Source of the DNA: Utricularia gibba
Lineage: Eukaryota; Streptophyta; Magnoliopsida; Lamiales; Lentibulariaceae
Length of the DNA: 64,000 nt
Assembly (NCBI GenBank): GCA_002189035.1
Contig: NEEC01000002.1
Span: 3,328,501-3,392,500, forward strand
Direction: 5' to 3'
A program made the position numbers and the translations under genes. The first letter of the stretch is position 1. Every line of letters starts with the position of its first letter. A model generated the notes under the pieces. It was given only the letters and a program-made list of their open reading frames with translations, was not told the DNA's origin and did no database searches. Positions 1-11,136 of the stretch are shown one piece after another.

Positions 1-434
1 TAATTTGATGAAGTTACCTGAATGGTAAGTTTTTAGAGAGCGTGATTTTAACACTTTTGAAATGATTGCGATAAGAAAAAAGTTCCATAAGTATTGGGAT
101 GATGTGGAAAAAATGATTAAGTTATTTTTATTGTTGTAATTTTTTATCCTCGTCAAAAATTTGAGTATGTATGGTGAAAAAGCATGTTCTTTGATTTCTC
201 AAGTTAAGAACACTCTTTATAATATGTTTGAATAATATAAAAGGAGATGGACAATGAAGAATGGAGCACATGAGATGAACAATGGTGATGGTGACAACAT
301 CTATAACCATTTGCATTCAAATTCTTTTATGTCCACAATTGATAGTGACAAGAGGAAATTGAGTAGAATGAAATGATTAAAGAGATAAAAGGGTGTTGGA
401 GGTTGATGTGAAAAATTTGAACTTGATAGATAAT
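1..434. other. AT-rich intergenic DNA, nothing recognised
   Basis: No open reading frame of credible length or composition and no repeat structure that I could match elsewhere in the window. Confidence 0.6.
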
Positions 435-1190
435 CGAGAGAAGACATAGAAGATTCAACTACAATAAATATAAAATATATAAATTACAAATTCTTCTATC
501 AAATAAAATTTATAAATCTAATTCATACTCAAGCATATAACAATTACCAGCATAGTCATTAGGGTCAATCATAAGAAACTATGCACTTGTCATGTGAAGG
601 TTTATGTATGTTATTTTTGTCATGATTAGAAATTAAATCTAATTTAAGATTAAAGTATGTTTATGTTAAAATATAATAGAGAAAAAAACAGATAAATTTG
701 ATTATTACTAGAACAAGATAATGTAATGCCTTAAAAATTTCAGGATTGTCATGATAATTACTACATTTAACCATCCAACCCGATAATCATTCACTTAAAA
801 AATAAAGGATTCAAGTTTACCTAAACCCTTCTTTTTTCCTAATCTTTTTTCTATCTCTAATTAGGTTTATTTATAATGAATATCACTATTTCCCCTCTTG
901 GATCTATCCTAATTTAATAAGAAATTAGTATAATTATCAAGCTAATGTAGTCTAATAAGCAAAACAATCATGCATACTCCCTTTTATCTCAAGCCATTAT
1001 GTGAGTTTAACCACTCATATTAAAGAAAAATAAAACATTTTTATAACATCACATGGGCATAATCTTCGTTTCACAACTTAACAACAAGGAAAGAAAGTTG
1101 ATGAAAAGGTAAAAATTGGCATGAAATGCTAAAATTACTCTTGATTAGAAGCAGTATTTCTGATAAAAAAAGAAAAGTTTAAAAATAAGC
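435..1190 (+). repeat. Dispersed repeat, copy 1 of 3
   Basis: Runs of this segment align by eye with 18,600-19,310 and in part with 17,860-18,210. Shared landmarks, in the same order, are a block ending ACTTGTCATGTGAAG (near 599), a CTAATTAGG block (near 860), the phrase GGATCTATCCTAATTTAATAAG (near 900-920), and an ACCACTCATATTAAAG block (near 1,010). Coding capacity is absent. The family is probably a non-coding transposon or LTR, but I could not find its ends. Confidence 0.6.
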
Positions 1191-1307
1191 TTGATGTGGA
1201 TATTTTTTCTCTTTCATTATTATGTCCAAAAATCTAATTTTCTATTTGCTTATATTTTAGATTTTATTCGATATAAATTAATTGCATTGTATAGTCAAAT
1301 TATAGTC

Positions 1308-1482
1308 AGAGCCGAACATGGCATGCAACTCTTGGCGAACGCATACTAAGCACTTGAGCGAACCTTGGGAGAGACCCACTCTAGCAGACGAGAACTCCAT
1401 ACGATTAAGCAAATATGCGTGCCCAAGGAATGGTGAGTGATATATTGGATGCTAAAACTACTCCATACGATTAAGCAAGCAT
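1308..1482 (+). mobile_element. Ty3/gypsy LTR fragment, direct orientation
   Basis: Matches, with divergence, the interval 59,805-59,950 of the LTR at 59,693-60,908: the same series CGAACATGGC, GAGAGACCC and GGGATGGTGAGTGA-like blocks appears in the same order. It is followed immediately by a second fragment of the same LTR in the opposite orientation. Confidence 0.65.
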
Positions 1483-1487
1483 GCATG

Positions 1488-2155
1488 CCCAAAACCTGTT
1501 CTCGATGGAGCTCATGGTGAAATCTATATCTAAACTCATGTTGCATTATCATCGGAGATACCTAGATCAAGGGTCCGATTCCACCCCTTGGGGCTCACAC
1601 ATCTCACGACCCTTCGGCTCTTATTTATATGTTTATCCTCATGCTTCCCCTTATTTTCATTTGATGCCTTGCCCTTCTCCCAAAACGTGATCTTCTCTTT
1701 CCATATCTCGGCATGATGGTGCTCCTTCTCTGAGTTTCCAACCCCCAATCCATCACCATGCCTTCTTCTTATATATACTGCCCATGATTTTTGGGCTACT
1801 GAGCCCTTTTCTCTCCCCAACTCTTCATTTGACGAGCTCAGTATGTGGACAATCGACCTTCTTACTCCTACTAGGCCCTTGGGTCATTCTCTTGCCTCAC
1901 ATTGGGCCAATCCTTACTAACATGCCCAATCCACCACTTGGGCTTGTGACCACACTCCACCAAGCGTCTAGTGCGTCACTCACCATCCCTTGGGCATACA
2001 TGCTTGGTCAATTGCACAGAGTCCCTATTTTTTGGAGTGGGTCTCTCTCGAGGTTCGCTCGAGAGTTTGGTATACCTCCGCAAAGAGTTGCACATCGTAT
2101 TCAGCTCCAACCGATTCCTTGCGTGGTAATCACTGAGTTGGGGGGTTCCTCATAG
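1488..2155 (-). mobile_element. Ty3/gypsy LTR fragment, inverted orientation
   Basis: The reverse complement of this segment follows the LTR at 59,693-60,908 from about 59,750 to 60,420: a GCAAGGAATCGGT block, GAGAGACCC, GCAAGCATG, the ATTGGGCCAATCC region and the CCGAAGGGGC/GAGGTATCTCCGA region all recur. The matching minus-strand reading frame (1,536-1,820) resembles the one at 60,096-60,314, but this is LTR sequence and not a gene. No internal gag or pol sequence is attached, so it is a degraded solo or rearranged LTR. Confidence 0.7.
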
Positions 2156-2945
2156 TCTTTTCATGCTCATCCCCTTAGCCTCTCTATATGCTGTCACATC
2201 ATCCAAATTCAATATAATTTTTACTTGGATTATGATATTACGTAAAACCAATAAGGGTTGGGTGTTTAAACCAAGTCGAGGATGGATAGTGATATTTGGT
2301 GTCAAAGCCAAACCTAAGATCAAATCATGTAGAATACTAGCAATCAAAATAAGTTATGGTAACATGCTACATTTGATAGGTAAAGTGAGTGGCTCAAAAT
2401 GAATATTATACTTTTAAAAAAATTAAATTAACTTCAAACATTCAGAATAGTTAATATGAAAATTACGTATTGGAAAAAAAATTAAATTTAGTTACAAGTA
2501 TTACAATAATCATAGTAGATGCATGAAAATTATATATTGAAAAAATTGAAGTTATTTCTAAGCATTTATAATTTTAATAATTCAATTTGTTTGTTAATTT
2601 ACTAATTAAGTTTGATAAATAATTTTAAATTTTTTATCGAAAAATTTAATAGTAAATTTATGTATTAATTTTTATTTATGAATTAATTAATTATAAATAA
2701 TATTTTCAAGATAATTATATATTTATTTAATTTTAATTTAATTTGTAATGATATTAATAATATTCATAACTTAAAAATATCATATATTTTTTACTTCATA
2801 TTTAAAATTAATGATATAAAATTTCAAAATATTATCTAAAAATACGTCTCACCTCTAAAATGTTAAACTATTTTTAAAGATAAAAAGGATGGTATTCTAT
2901 CATATTTTTTAATTACGAAGATTCAATTTCAAGGGCAAGAGATGA
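2156..2945. other. AT-rich intergenic DNA upstream of the dehydrogenase-like gene
   Basis: Very AT-rich, with no credible reading frame. The last part should hold the promoter of the gene starting at 3,115, but no clear TATA box stands out against the AT-rich background. Confidence 0.5.
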
Positions 2946-3114
2946 GCGGCCTCTGTTTGTTGGAGTTTTTCAGATCTCCATGAATGAAGGACATGTGTCC
3001 CCTTCGGCGGGTTATCCTGAGCGTGGTTGATTTTTCGCTGGAGTTTCTACAGCCATCGATTTCTAGACCTTCCATATGTATTGCTTAGTGTCTAGAGTAC
3101 CAACCGTGGTTGCG

Positions 3115-4634
<1,520 letters not shown>

Positions 4635-4722
4635 TGAAAACTCAGCACTTGGTTTGATTTGCGTCAAGGAAGCAAACAGTGGCACTGTATTACTTGCAAT
4701 TTTCCTGGGTTTGACAGCGTAG

Positions 4723-4728
4723 AATAAA
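4723..4728 (+). terminator. Possible polyadenylation signal of the dehydrogenase-like gene
   Basis: AATAAA, 88 bases after the stop codon at 4,634, at a usual distance for a plant 3' UTR. Such hexamers are common in AT-rich DNA. Confidence 0.4.
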
Positions 4729-5118
4729 CGTGCTCCTGAGAGTGATGCCTTTCCTCCCCGGTTTGATTAAAACAAAGTGATTTGGTTCTCAAAAAGAAGA
4801 TTGTTTTTCTCTCGTGATTTTGATATATTGTTATATAAAAAAGGTGCCACAAGTCCATCATTCGGACTCCAGAGCAACGAACTGTGTATCCATTGCATGT
4901 TCTCAAATTCGTTGTTGAATTTGGGATCAGATTCCTTTCTATAAAATTCGTAATTTTTTTCCGATTTCATAATTTTTTTAAAAAATTAAAACATCATGAA
5001 ATTTTGAAATATTAAACTTAAATAATTATTTTTAATTTTTAAAAAGATAGAATCCAATAAAAAAAAATGGGGAGAACAGATTGAACTCAACCAAACATGA
5101 TGGGCTGATTAAAAATTA

Positions 5119-5596
5119 AAGATAATTTTTTTTAATTCACAATATTTGATTCATTTTCATTTTACAATCTAACACTTTAATTTATGTAAAATTTAGTTAA
5201 AAAGTTTACCAATACTCATTGTATGACATTCTGTTTTAAAACTAATCTAAACTAGTTAAACATTGTATCATTCCCTCTCATTTTTTTTGATTAAATAATA
5301 ATTATGTATTCTTTTCAAATAAATCATAAAAAAATTTTAAATTATATTTAATCCTAATTATATTGAAATTTCAAATTTTTTATGATTTTATTGAAAAAAA
5401 TATACAATTATTTAATAAAAAAAAGAAATGAGAGGGAATGATACAATGTTTAATTAGTTATTACGAGTTTTTTTGGACAGAATGTTATAAAATGTGTTTA
5501 TTGATAAATTTTTTAATTATATTTTATACAAGTTAAAATATTAAACTATAAAATGAAAATGTATCAAACATCGTAACTTAACAAATAATTTTTACC
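5119..5596. mobile_element. Foldback MITE with long inverted arms
   Basis: The left half (about 5,119-5,345) and the reverse complement of the right half (about 5,350-5,596) match along nearly their full length. Landmarks are TTTGATTCATTTTCATTTTA against its partner near 5,570 and the internal ACATTGTATCATTCCCTCTC (from about 5,260) against its exact complement near 5,450. No coding capacity. The arms nearly meet, leaving almost no loop, so the element would fold into one long hairpin. The superfamily cannot be assigned because the exact ends and target duplication are unclear. Confidence 0.8.
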
Positions 5597-5695
5597 TAAA
5601 AATGACATGAAAAGGAAGACAATAATGTAAAGCTTGGTTGGCCAATGGAGCAAACAAGAACACAATTTAGTTAAAAAAACAGTGGAAAATAACGA

Positions 5696-5767
5696 CGCCG
5701 TCCGTGGGGATCGAACCCACGACCACGTGGTTAAAAGCCACGCGCTCTACCACTGAGCTAGGACGGC
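5696..5767 (-). tRNA. tRNA-Lys (anticodon UUU)
   Basis: Read on the minus strand, a complete cloverleaf of 72 bases: acceptor GCCGTCC paired with GGACGGC, D arm GCTC..GAGC, anticodon stem CGTGG/CCACG around loop CTTTTAA, T arm GTGGG-TTCGATC-CCCAC. Anticodon TTT decodes AAA/AAG lysine codons. The internal A box (TAGCTCAGTGG) and B box (GGTTCGATCC) are intact. No intron and no encoded CCA, as expected for a nuclear gene. A T run lies just past the 3' end on the minus strand and can terminate RNA polymerase III. It sits 35 bases beyond the stop codon of the coiled-coil gene on the same strand. Confidence 0.97.
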
Positions 5768-5802
5768 TCGATTTATAAGACATGAATAACTAAAAGAATC
5801 AT

Positions 5803-6195
5803 TCAATTTCTATCCTCTAGATCATCGGCGGAGGGATCGACAAGTCCTTCCAAGACAACAAGTTCATCCAACAGAGACACCTTTTCCTCCTCCAGTGTCC
5901 TGATTTCATCTTCGAATGCCTCTACTTCTCTCCCCAGTCCATGGAGTTCTCTCTCCAAGATCACATATTTACGGCTGAGTGTCTGGAAGTCATCTTCAAT
6001 GCTTGAGGAGTCTTCCAATCTATGAGCTGATCCCGAAACTTCATCCTTCAGAACTCTCTTTGATGCCTTTTGCCTCTTCTTAGTAGCCAGGTTGGATCCC
6101 TCCGCAGGCAACTGAAAGACCGCTGCTTCTCGCGGTGGCATTTTCTTCTTCCTAGGCTTCTTCTCCTTAAACAGCATGGGCTTCGGATGCTCCAT
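5803..6195 (-). CDS. Small coiled-coil protein with basic N-terminus, function unknown
   Basis: An uninterrupted 130-residue frame on the minus strand. Residues 10-20 are strongly basic (KEKKPRKKKMP), resembling a nuclear localisation signal, followed by REAAVFQLPAEG and another basic stretch near 40-47. Residues 65-118 are charged with heptad spacing of leucine, isoleucine and valine, predicting a coiled coil; the tail is acidic. I do not recognise a named family. An intron in the 5' UTR is likely: a GTAAGT donor at 6,961-6,956 and an AG acceptor at 6,208-6,207 remove about 755 bases just before the ATG. The promoter at 7,008-7,130 carries a telo-box and two site II motifs. Composition, frame and promoter argue for a real gene. 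Confidence 0.72.
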   Translation of the reverse strand: MEHPKPMLFKEKKPRKKKMPPREAAVFQLPAEGSNLATKKRQKASKRVLKDEVSGSAHRLEDSSSIEDDFQTLSRKYVILERELHGLGREVEAFEDEIRTLEEEKVSLLDELVVLEGLVDPSADDLEDRN

Positions 6196-6206
6196 TGTGT
6201 AATAAA

Positions 6207-6961
6207 CTGGTCCAGCAGAAACATGTTTACATCAGAAAAGAGAAAGAGAAAAAAAAAAACTAAGAGAAGACGGTTAGTATCCCGGTCCAATACAACATTT
6301 GTATTCAACTGATAATGCAATAAGCGACGTGCAGACCATGTCAAGAGATGAGGCAGCTTTCCACTGCAGAAACCTGAAGAAGCATACGTAGATTTCCAAA
6401 TGGTAGAAAAGTTTATTCTATGTTGACATAGCGATGGTACCCATGTTCCACTACAAACCGTTGTCTCTTTTGTTTTTCAATCAGCATTCAAGTTTTGCGA
6501 GTTTCCATGTTTTCTCAGGAAGCCCTCCTGTTATCCATACCTATATTCACCTGCTATCGCTCAGCATGGCATGTGAAACGGCCTCAACTTTTTTCTTACG
6601 CATAAAACTTGCACATCCATTCGTCAGGAAATTAAAGTTCTGATACCAATAGTATCACCACTGTATCATCACCCAACGATTCTCATAGAGGTAAAACAAA
6701 ACTGGGCATTCCCAGAAAAGAACTTACAGACATAGCGTACAAGGAAACTCAAATTCTAAAAAAGCAGAGCTTAAAGTTTCTTTCTTCTGTACCCGGGCGC
6801 TATGACTACATTTTCGCTCCAGCAAGAAACACTAATTAATAATAAGAAAAAGTAGCATTTCTAATCAGAGAAAACCTAATGAGTCGAAAACCCATCCGTA
6901 TCACATACAATTCTTCAGCACGATTAGTTCCAACCCAAGAACATAATTAAGCGCCACTTAC
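6207..6961 (-). other. Probable 5' UTR intron of the coiled-coil gene
   Basis: On the minus strand the region opens with GTAAGT after ATTCG and closes with a CCAG just 11 bases before the ATG at 6,195. The interval has no coding signal of its own. Splicing is inferred from sites alone. Confidence 0.55.
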
Positions 6962-7007
6962 CGAATCTGGAGCAGTTTCAAGACGTTAGCGGATTGGGCG
7001 ATGGCGT

Positions 7008-7017
7008 TTAGGGTTTA
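7008..7017 (-). promoter_or_regulatory. Telo-box in the leader or promoter of the coiled-coil gene
   Basis: On the minus strand this reads AAACCCTAAA, the plant telo-box found near the transcription start of ribosomal-protein and proliferation-linked genes. It lies just upstream of the proposed untranslated first exon. Confidence 0.65.
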
Positions 7018-7109
7018 GCTCAGTTAACCGGCCGCTGCGCTGCCCTCTCTGAAAAATCTAAAACCAACGCCCGCTTCGCCTTGTATTGAGTTACATTCGG
7101 TTTTATGAA

Positions 7110-7130
7110 TGGGCCATGAGGTAATGGGCC
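7110..7130. promoter_or_regulatory. Two site II (TGGGCC) motifs
   Basis: TGGGCC occurs at 7,110-7,115 and 7,125-7,130, about 100 bases upstream of the telo-box. Site II elements are TCP-binding motifs that often act together with a telo-box. They lie in the shared region between the coiled-coil gene (-) and AKT1 (+), so either gene may use them; the telo-box pairing favours the former. Confidence 0.6.
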
Positions 7131-7292
7131 AACGATAACGTCACTTGCCACGCCCAGTTTGGAAACTGTTCAACTGCTTTCCAGTTTCCTATTTCCTGGA
7201 GCCATTACCACCTCTTCCTATTCCTCTCCCCTAAGGATTGTGGTGTGTGATCATCTCAGGGCTTCCAAAGCGAGAAGAAGCTCCCTTCACAC

Positions 7293-7382
7293 ATGAACGC
7301 GGATAATTCAAATTCCGATAAGCAAGCTTCTGTTTCTAAATCATGGATCAATCGATCACATGGTGGTAAACTCCGGAATTGA
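7293..7382 (+). CDS. Upstream ORF in the AKT1 leader
   Basis: ATG at 7,293 opens a 29-codon frame ending TGA at 7,380-7,382, 45 bases before the AKT1 start. Two further upstream ATGs (near 7,343 and 7,360) open short overlapping frames that also stop before 7,428. If the mRNA starts upstream of 7,293, these would lower translation of the channel. No sign of peptide conservation can be judged from one sequence. Confidence 0.4.
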   Translation: MNADNSNSDKQASVSKSWINRSHGGKLRN

Positions 7383-7427
7383 CTTTTTTGGAAGCCTGCT
7401 TAACTCGGACCGGAAGGAGTAGACCGC

Positions 7428-10400
7428 ATGGATGCAGTAATGAGAGCTGTCCAACGAAACACAGGAACAAGGCTGCTCCAGGCATCTATATGCGGCGGCG
7501 GTATGAAGGACCAGGAGATAATGGAACAGATTTCCCGGGAAGGGAGTCATTACAGCATGTCAACTGCAATTCTGCCTTCCCTTGGCGCTAGAAGTAACCG
7601 TAGAGCCAAGCTTCGATCTTTTATTATTTCCCCTTATGATCGCCGTTACAGGTTATCATTTTCAAGGAACCTTTCACTTTTTTTTTTTTTTTTTTTCTGG
7701 TGACGATAGCAATTTTCTTTTATTTTTTTTTGTTTTTTTAGAGTGAGAGCCTTTCGTTTTTTGGTTGCAGAATATGGGAAACTTTTCTGGTTGTTCTGGT
7801 GGTCTACACCGCTTGGGTGTGTCCTTTTGAATTAGGATTTCTTGAGCACCCAGCTCTGCCCCTTTCTGTGGCTGATAATGTCGTCAACGGGATGTTTGCC
7901 ATTGACATCGTCCTGACATTCTTCGTAGCCTACCTGGATCGAAGCACATACCTTCTTGTTGACAACCAAAAGCAGATTGCTTGGAAGTATGCATCTTCCT
8001 GGCTGGTTTTCGATGTTATATCTTCAACTCCTTCTGAACTCGCTATGAAGATTTCACCAAAACCTTTACGCACTTATGGTTTGTTCAACATGCTTCGTCT
8101 CTGGAGGCTCCGAAGAGTTGGTGCCTTGTTTGCCAGGTAAAACTCTGTTCGACTAGAATCAAATCCTATAAATTTAGAATGCGGAAGACATTTCTGGTTT
8201 CTCAATGTTCCACTTTGCTACTTTATTGATATAGATTGGAGAAAGATAGGAACTTCAATTACTTTTGGGTTAGGTGTGCAAAGCTTATTTGTGTAAGTCT
8301 ACTTGAGAAGATCATTGCATTGCAGCTGGTACAAAATGATGCCCCAACTACCTTATTTTTTGCACAACAGGTTACTCTTTTTGCAGTTCATTGTGCTGGT
8401 TGCTTTTATTATCTACTTGCTGCACGTTATCGTGACCCAAAAAACACATGGATTGGTGCATCTATGGGTGATTTTCTGCATCGGAGCCTGTGGGTCCGCT
8501 ATGTTACAGCTGTTTATTGGTCCATAACTACTCTGACAACAGTTGGCTATGGAGATTTGCATGCGGAAAACACAAGAGAGATGATATTTGATATATTCTA
8601 TATGCTCTTTAATCTTGGATTAACAGCTTACCTCATTGGTAATATGACAAATTTGGTGGTCCATGGAACTAGCAGGACTCGCCAATTTGTGAGTAATATT
8701 TGATTCATACTTTATGCTGATGTCCTCAGTTTTAGGCTTTCAAACATCTTATACCTTGTTAAAATCAAGTTCTTTGACTGAGGTTCCTCACTGATTTAAA
8801 TCCAGAGAGATACGATACAAGCTGCATCAAGTTTTGCACAGAGGAATCAGTTGCCTGCTAGGCTTCAAGATCAGATGCTTTCTCATCTGTGCCTGAAGTT
8901 CAGAACAGACTCCGAGGGACTGCATCAGCAAGAGACTCTAGATTCACTCCCAAAAGCCATTCGCTCCAGCATATCACATTTTCTATTCTACTCTCTGGTG
9001 GATAAGGCTTATTTATTTCATGGGGTGTCCAATGATTTACTTTTCCAGCTGGTAATTTGCCTAACCATTCTTTCCTTCTTAATTCCAGCATTTATTCACC
9101 TTTTTACACTATGGCTCATTGACTTTGGAAGGTTTCTGAGATGAAGGCAGAGTATTTTCCTCCCAAGGAGGATATAATCTTGCAGAACGAAGCTCCAACT
9201 GATTTCTATGTTCTTGCCACAGGAGCAGTGGTAATGCTTGGGCATTAGAATTAACTTACTGATTTTCTACTTTCATTACATTCTGCTGTAGCAACCCTGT
9301 ACTAGAATCCTACTCAGAAAATTGAAACTCCAACTGAAGGTGAGACTGTTGCTTTGTAGGACCTGTTGGTTATGAGAAATGGAATCGAACAGGCAAGCCA
9401 GTATTTTTTTTTTTTAATGGAAATTTTATCTGAACTGGATGTAGCTAAACAAGAGTGCCTTGATAATTGAAGGTAGTAGGAGAGGCCAAAGCTGGTGATA
9501 TTATTGGGGAGATAGGTGTGCTGTGTTACAAGCCTCAACTTTTCACAGTGCGAACAAAAAGATTAACCCAGCTTCTGCGGCTAAACCGTACTACTTTCTT
9601 GCACATTGTGCAGGCCAACGTTGGAGATGCAACGGTTATCATGAATAATCTTTTGCAGGCATGTACTGAAATATGCTTACAGAATTCTTTATTATTATCA
9701 GTACTATCTTTGAGATTAGGAGAAGGAAGTTATAGCAGCTATCAGTTTATTGTTATCATCTGATTGATGGGAAATTACGTCCTGCTGGTTACTTTTTTAT
9801 TATTATATTCCATGCATATTTTGCTGATGGCTTTACATTGATCAGCATTTAAAAGGTTTGAAGGACCCTATTATGGAGGCTGTTCTGGTGGAGACAGAGA
9901 ATATGCTTGCACAAGGAAGAATGGATTTGCCGCTGACTCTGAGCTTTGCAGCACTCAGAGAAGATGATTTGATGCTACATCGTTTGTTGAAGAGAGGTTT
10001 AGATCCAAATGAGTCAGATAGTAATGGAAGAACGGCACTCGTGAGTATATGATATTTTTGTTCAATCTATAAAAAGAAATGGTTAGTTAACATTCCTCAA
10101 GTGTTGTTTTTTTAAATCAGCATGTTGCTGCATCAAAAGGAAATGAAAAATGTGTGCTTCTTTTGCTCGATTTTGGGGCAGACCCCAATGCTAGAGGTAA
10201 GTAGTCAGATCCATAGGAGTTTTTTCTAACAGTAATCTGATATTACAGCAAAGCTAGTGTCTTTTTGTTTTGACAACGCTATTGCATCCAGATTCGGAAG
10301 GAAGCGTACCCCTTTGGGAGGCCTTGGCTAACCGGCGAGATACTGTTGTTCGATTGCTGACAGACAACGGGGCGACATTAGCAAGTGGAAACGTTGGCTT

Positions 10401-11136
10401 TTTTTCTTGTACAGCTGCAGAACAGAACAATTTAGAGTTGATCAAGGAAATTGCTCATCACGGTGGGGATGTGACTCTGCCAAAGAACACCGGATGTACG
10501 GCTCTTCATGTAGCTGTTAGTGAGGCAAACGTCGAAATGGTCAAATTCCTTCTGGACCAGGGTGCTGACATTGATGTCCCCGATGAAAATGGCTGGACCG
10601 CACGAAGCCTGGTGGAACAGCAAGGGCAAGAGGACTTGAAGGTGCTCTTTGAATCCTACCAGGACAACAAGAAGGATGTCAGCGCATCCGCTCATGAAGA
10701 GCGCCGGGGAGTGCGTTTCATGGGCAGAGTGGGAAGTGAGCCCAGCATTCGACTTGAGGGCCTGGAGGACTCCTCAGGGAGGTCCAAAAGGCACAGGCAT
10801 AGGACCAACAACTACTACAACTCTTTGTTCGGGATCATGTCAAAGGCACGTGTTGCGGAGAGTAACCTCGTTCCATCAGCACCGAACAGAGCAGTGAGCA
10901 TGGCGGGGAGCAAAGCTTATGCTGCACGTGTGACAGTTTCCTGCCCAGAGAAAGGGGATCTCGCCGGAAAGTTAGTATTGCTGCCGGCTTCATTTGATGA
11001 ACTGATAAAGATAGGGAAGCAAAAGTACGGTATTTATCCCTGTAAAGTTTTAACTAGCGGCGGAGCTGAGGTCGATGGCATAGAGTTGGTCAGAGACGAA
11101 GATAAACTGGTTTTCAAGAGCGACATCAGCGGGTGA
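7428..11136 (+). CDS. AKT1: AKT1-type Shaker inward-rectifying K+ channel
   Basis: Eleven exons: 7428-7651, 7771-8136, 8235-8292, 8371-8688, 8806-9051, 9132-9230, 9360-9392, 9473-9658, 9846-10040, 10121-10196, 10292-11136; 881 codons plus TGA, close to the 857 residues of Arabidopsis AKT1. Order of parts: N-terminal block ([18 protein letters not shown]), six membrane helices (residues ~75-320), the K+ selectivity filter TTVGYGD (~272-278), a cyclic-nucleotide-binding domain (~380-500), ankyrin repeats (~520-710) and a C-terminal KHA domain (~812-881). AKT1 forms plasma-membrane tetramers for K+ uptake, activated in the family by CIPK23-CBL kinases. Introns 7 and 8 begin with GC instead of GT; intron 3 is 78 bases and has no stop. 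The start ATG gives an N-terminus like those of other AKT1 proteins. Family assignment is firm; orthology to AKT1 rather than another close Shaker copy is inferred. Confidence 0.95.

Noticed and set aside
8236-8703. Single 155-codon channel exon from 8,236 to 8,703
   Set aside because: Family comparison shows that 8,293-8,370 is an intron with proper GT-AG ends; the frame stays open only because the intron is in phase and stop-free.
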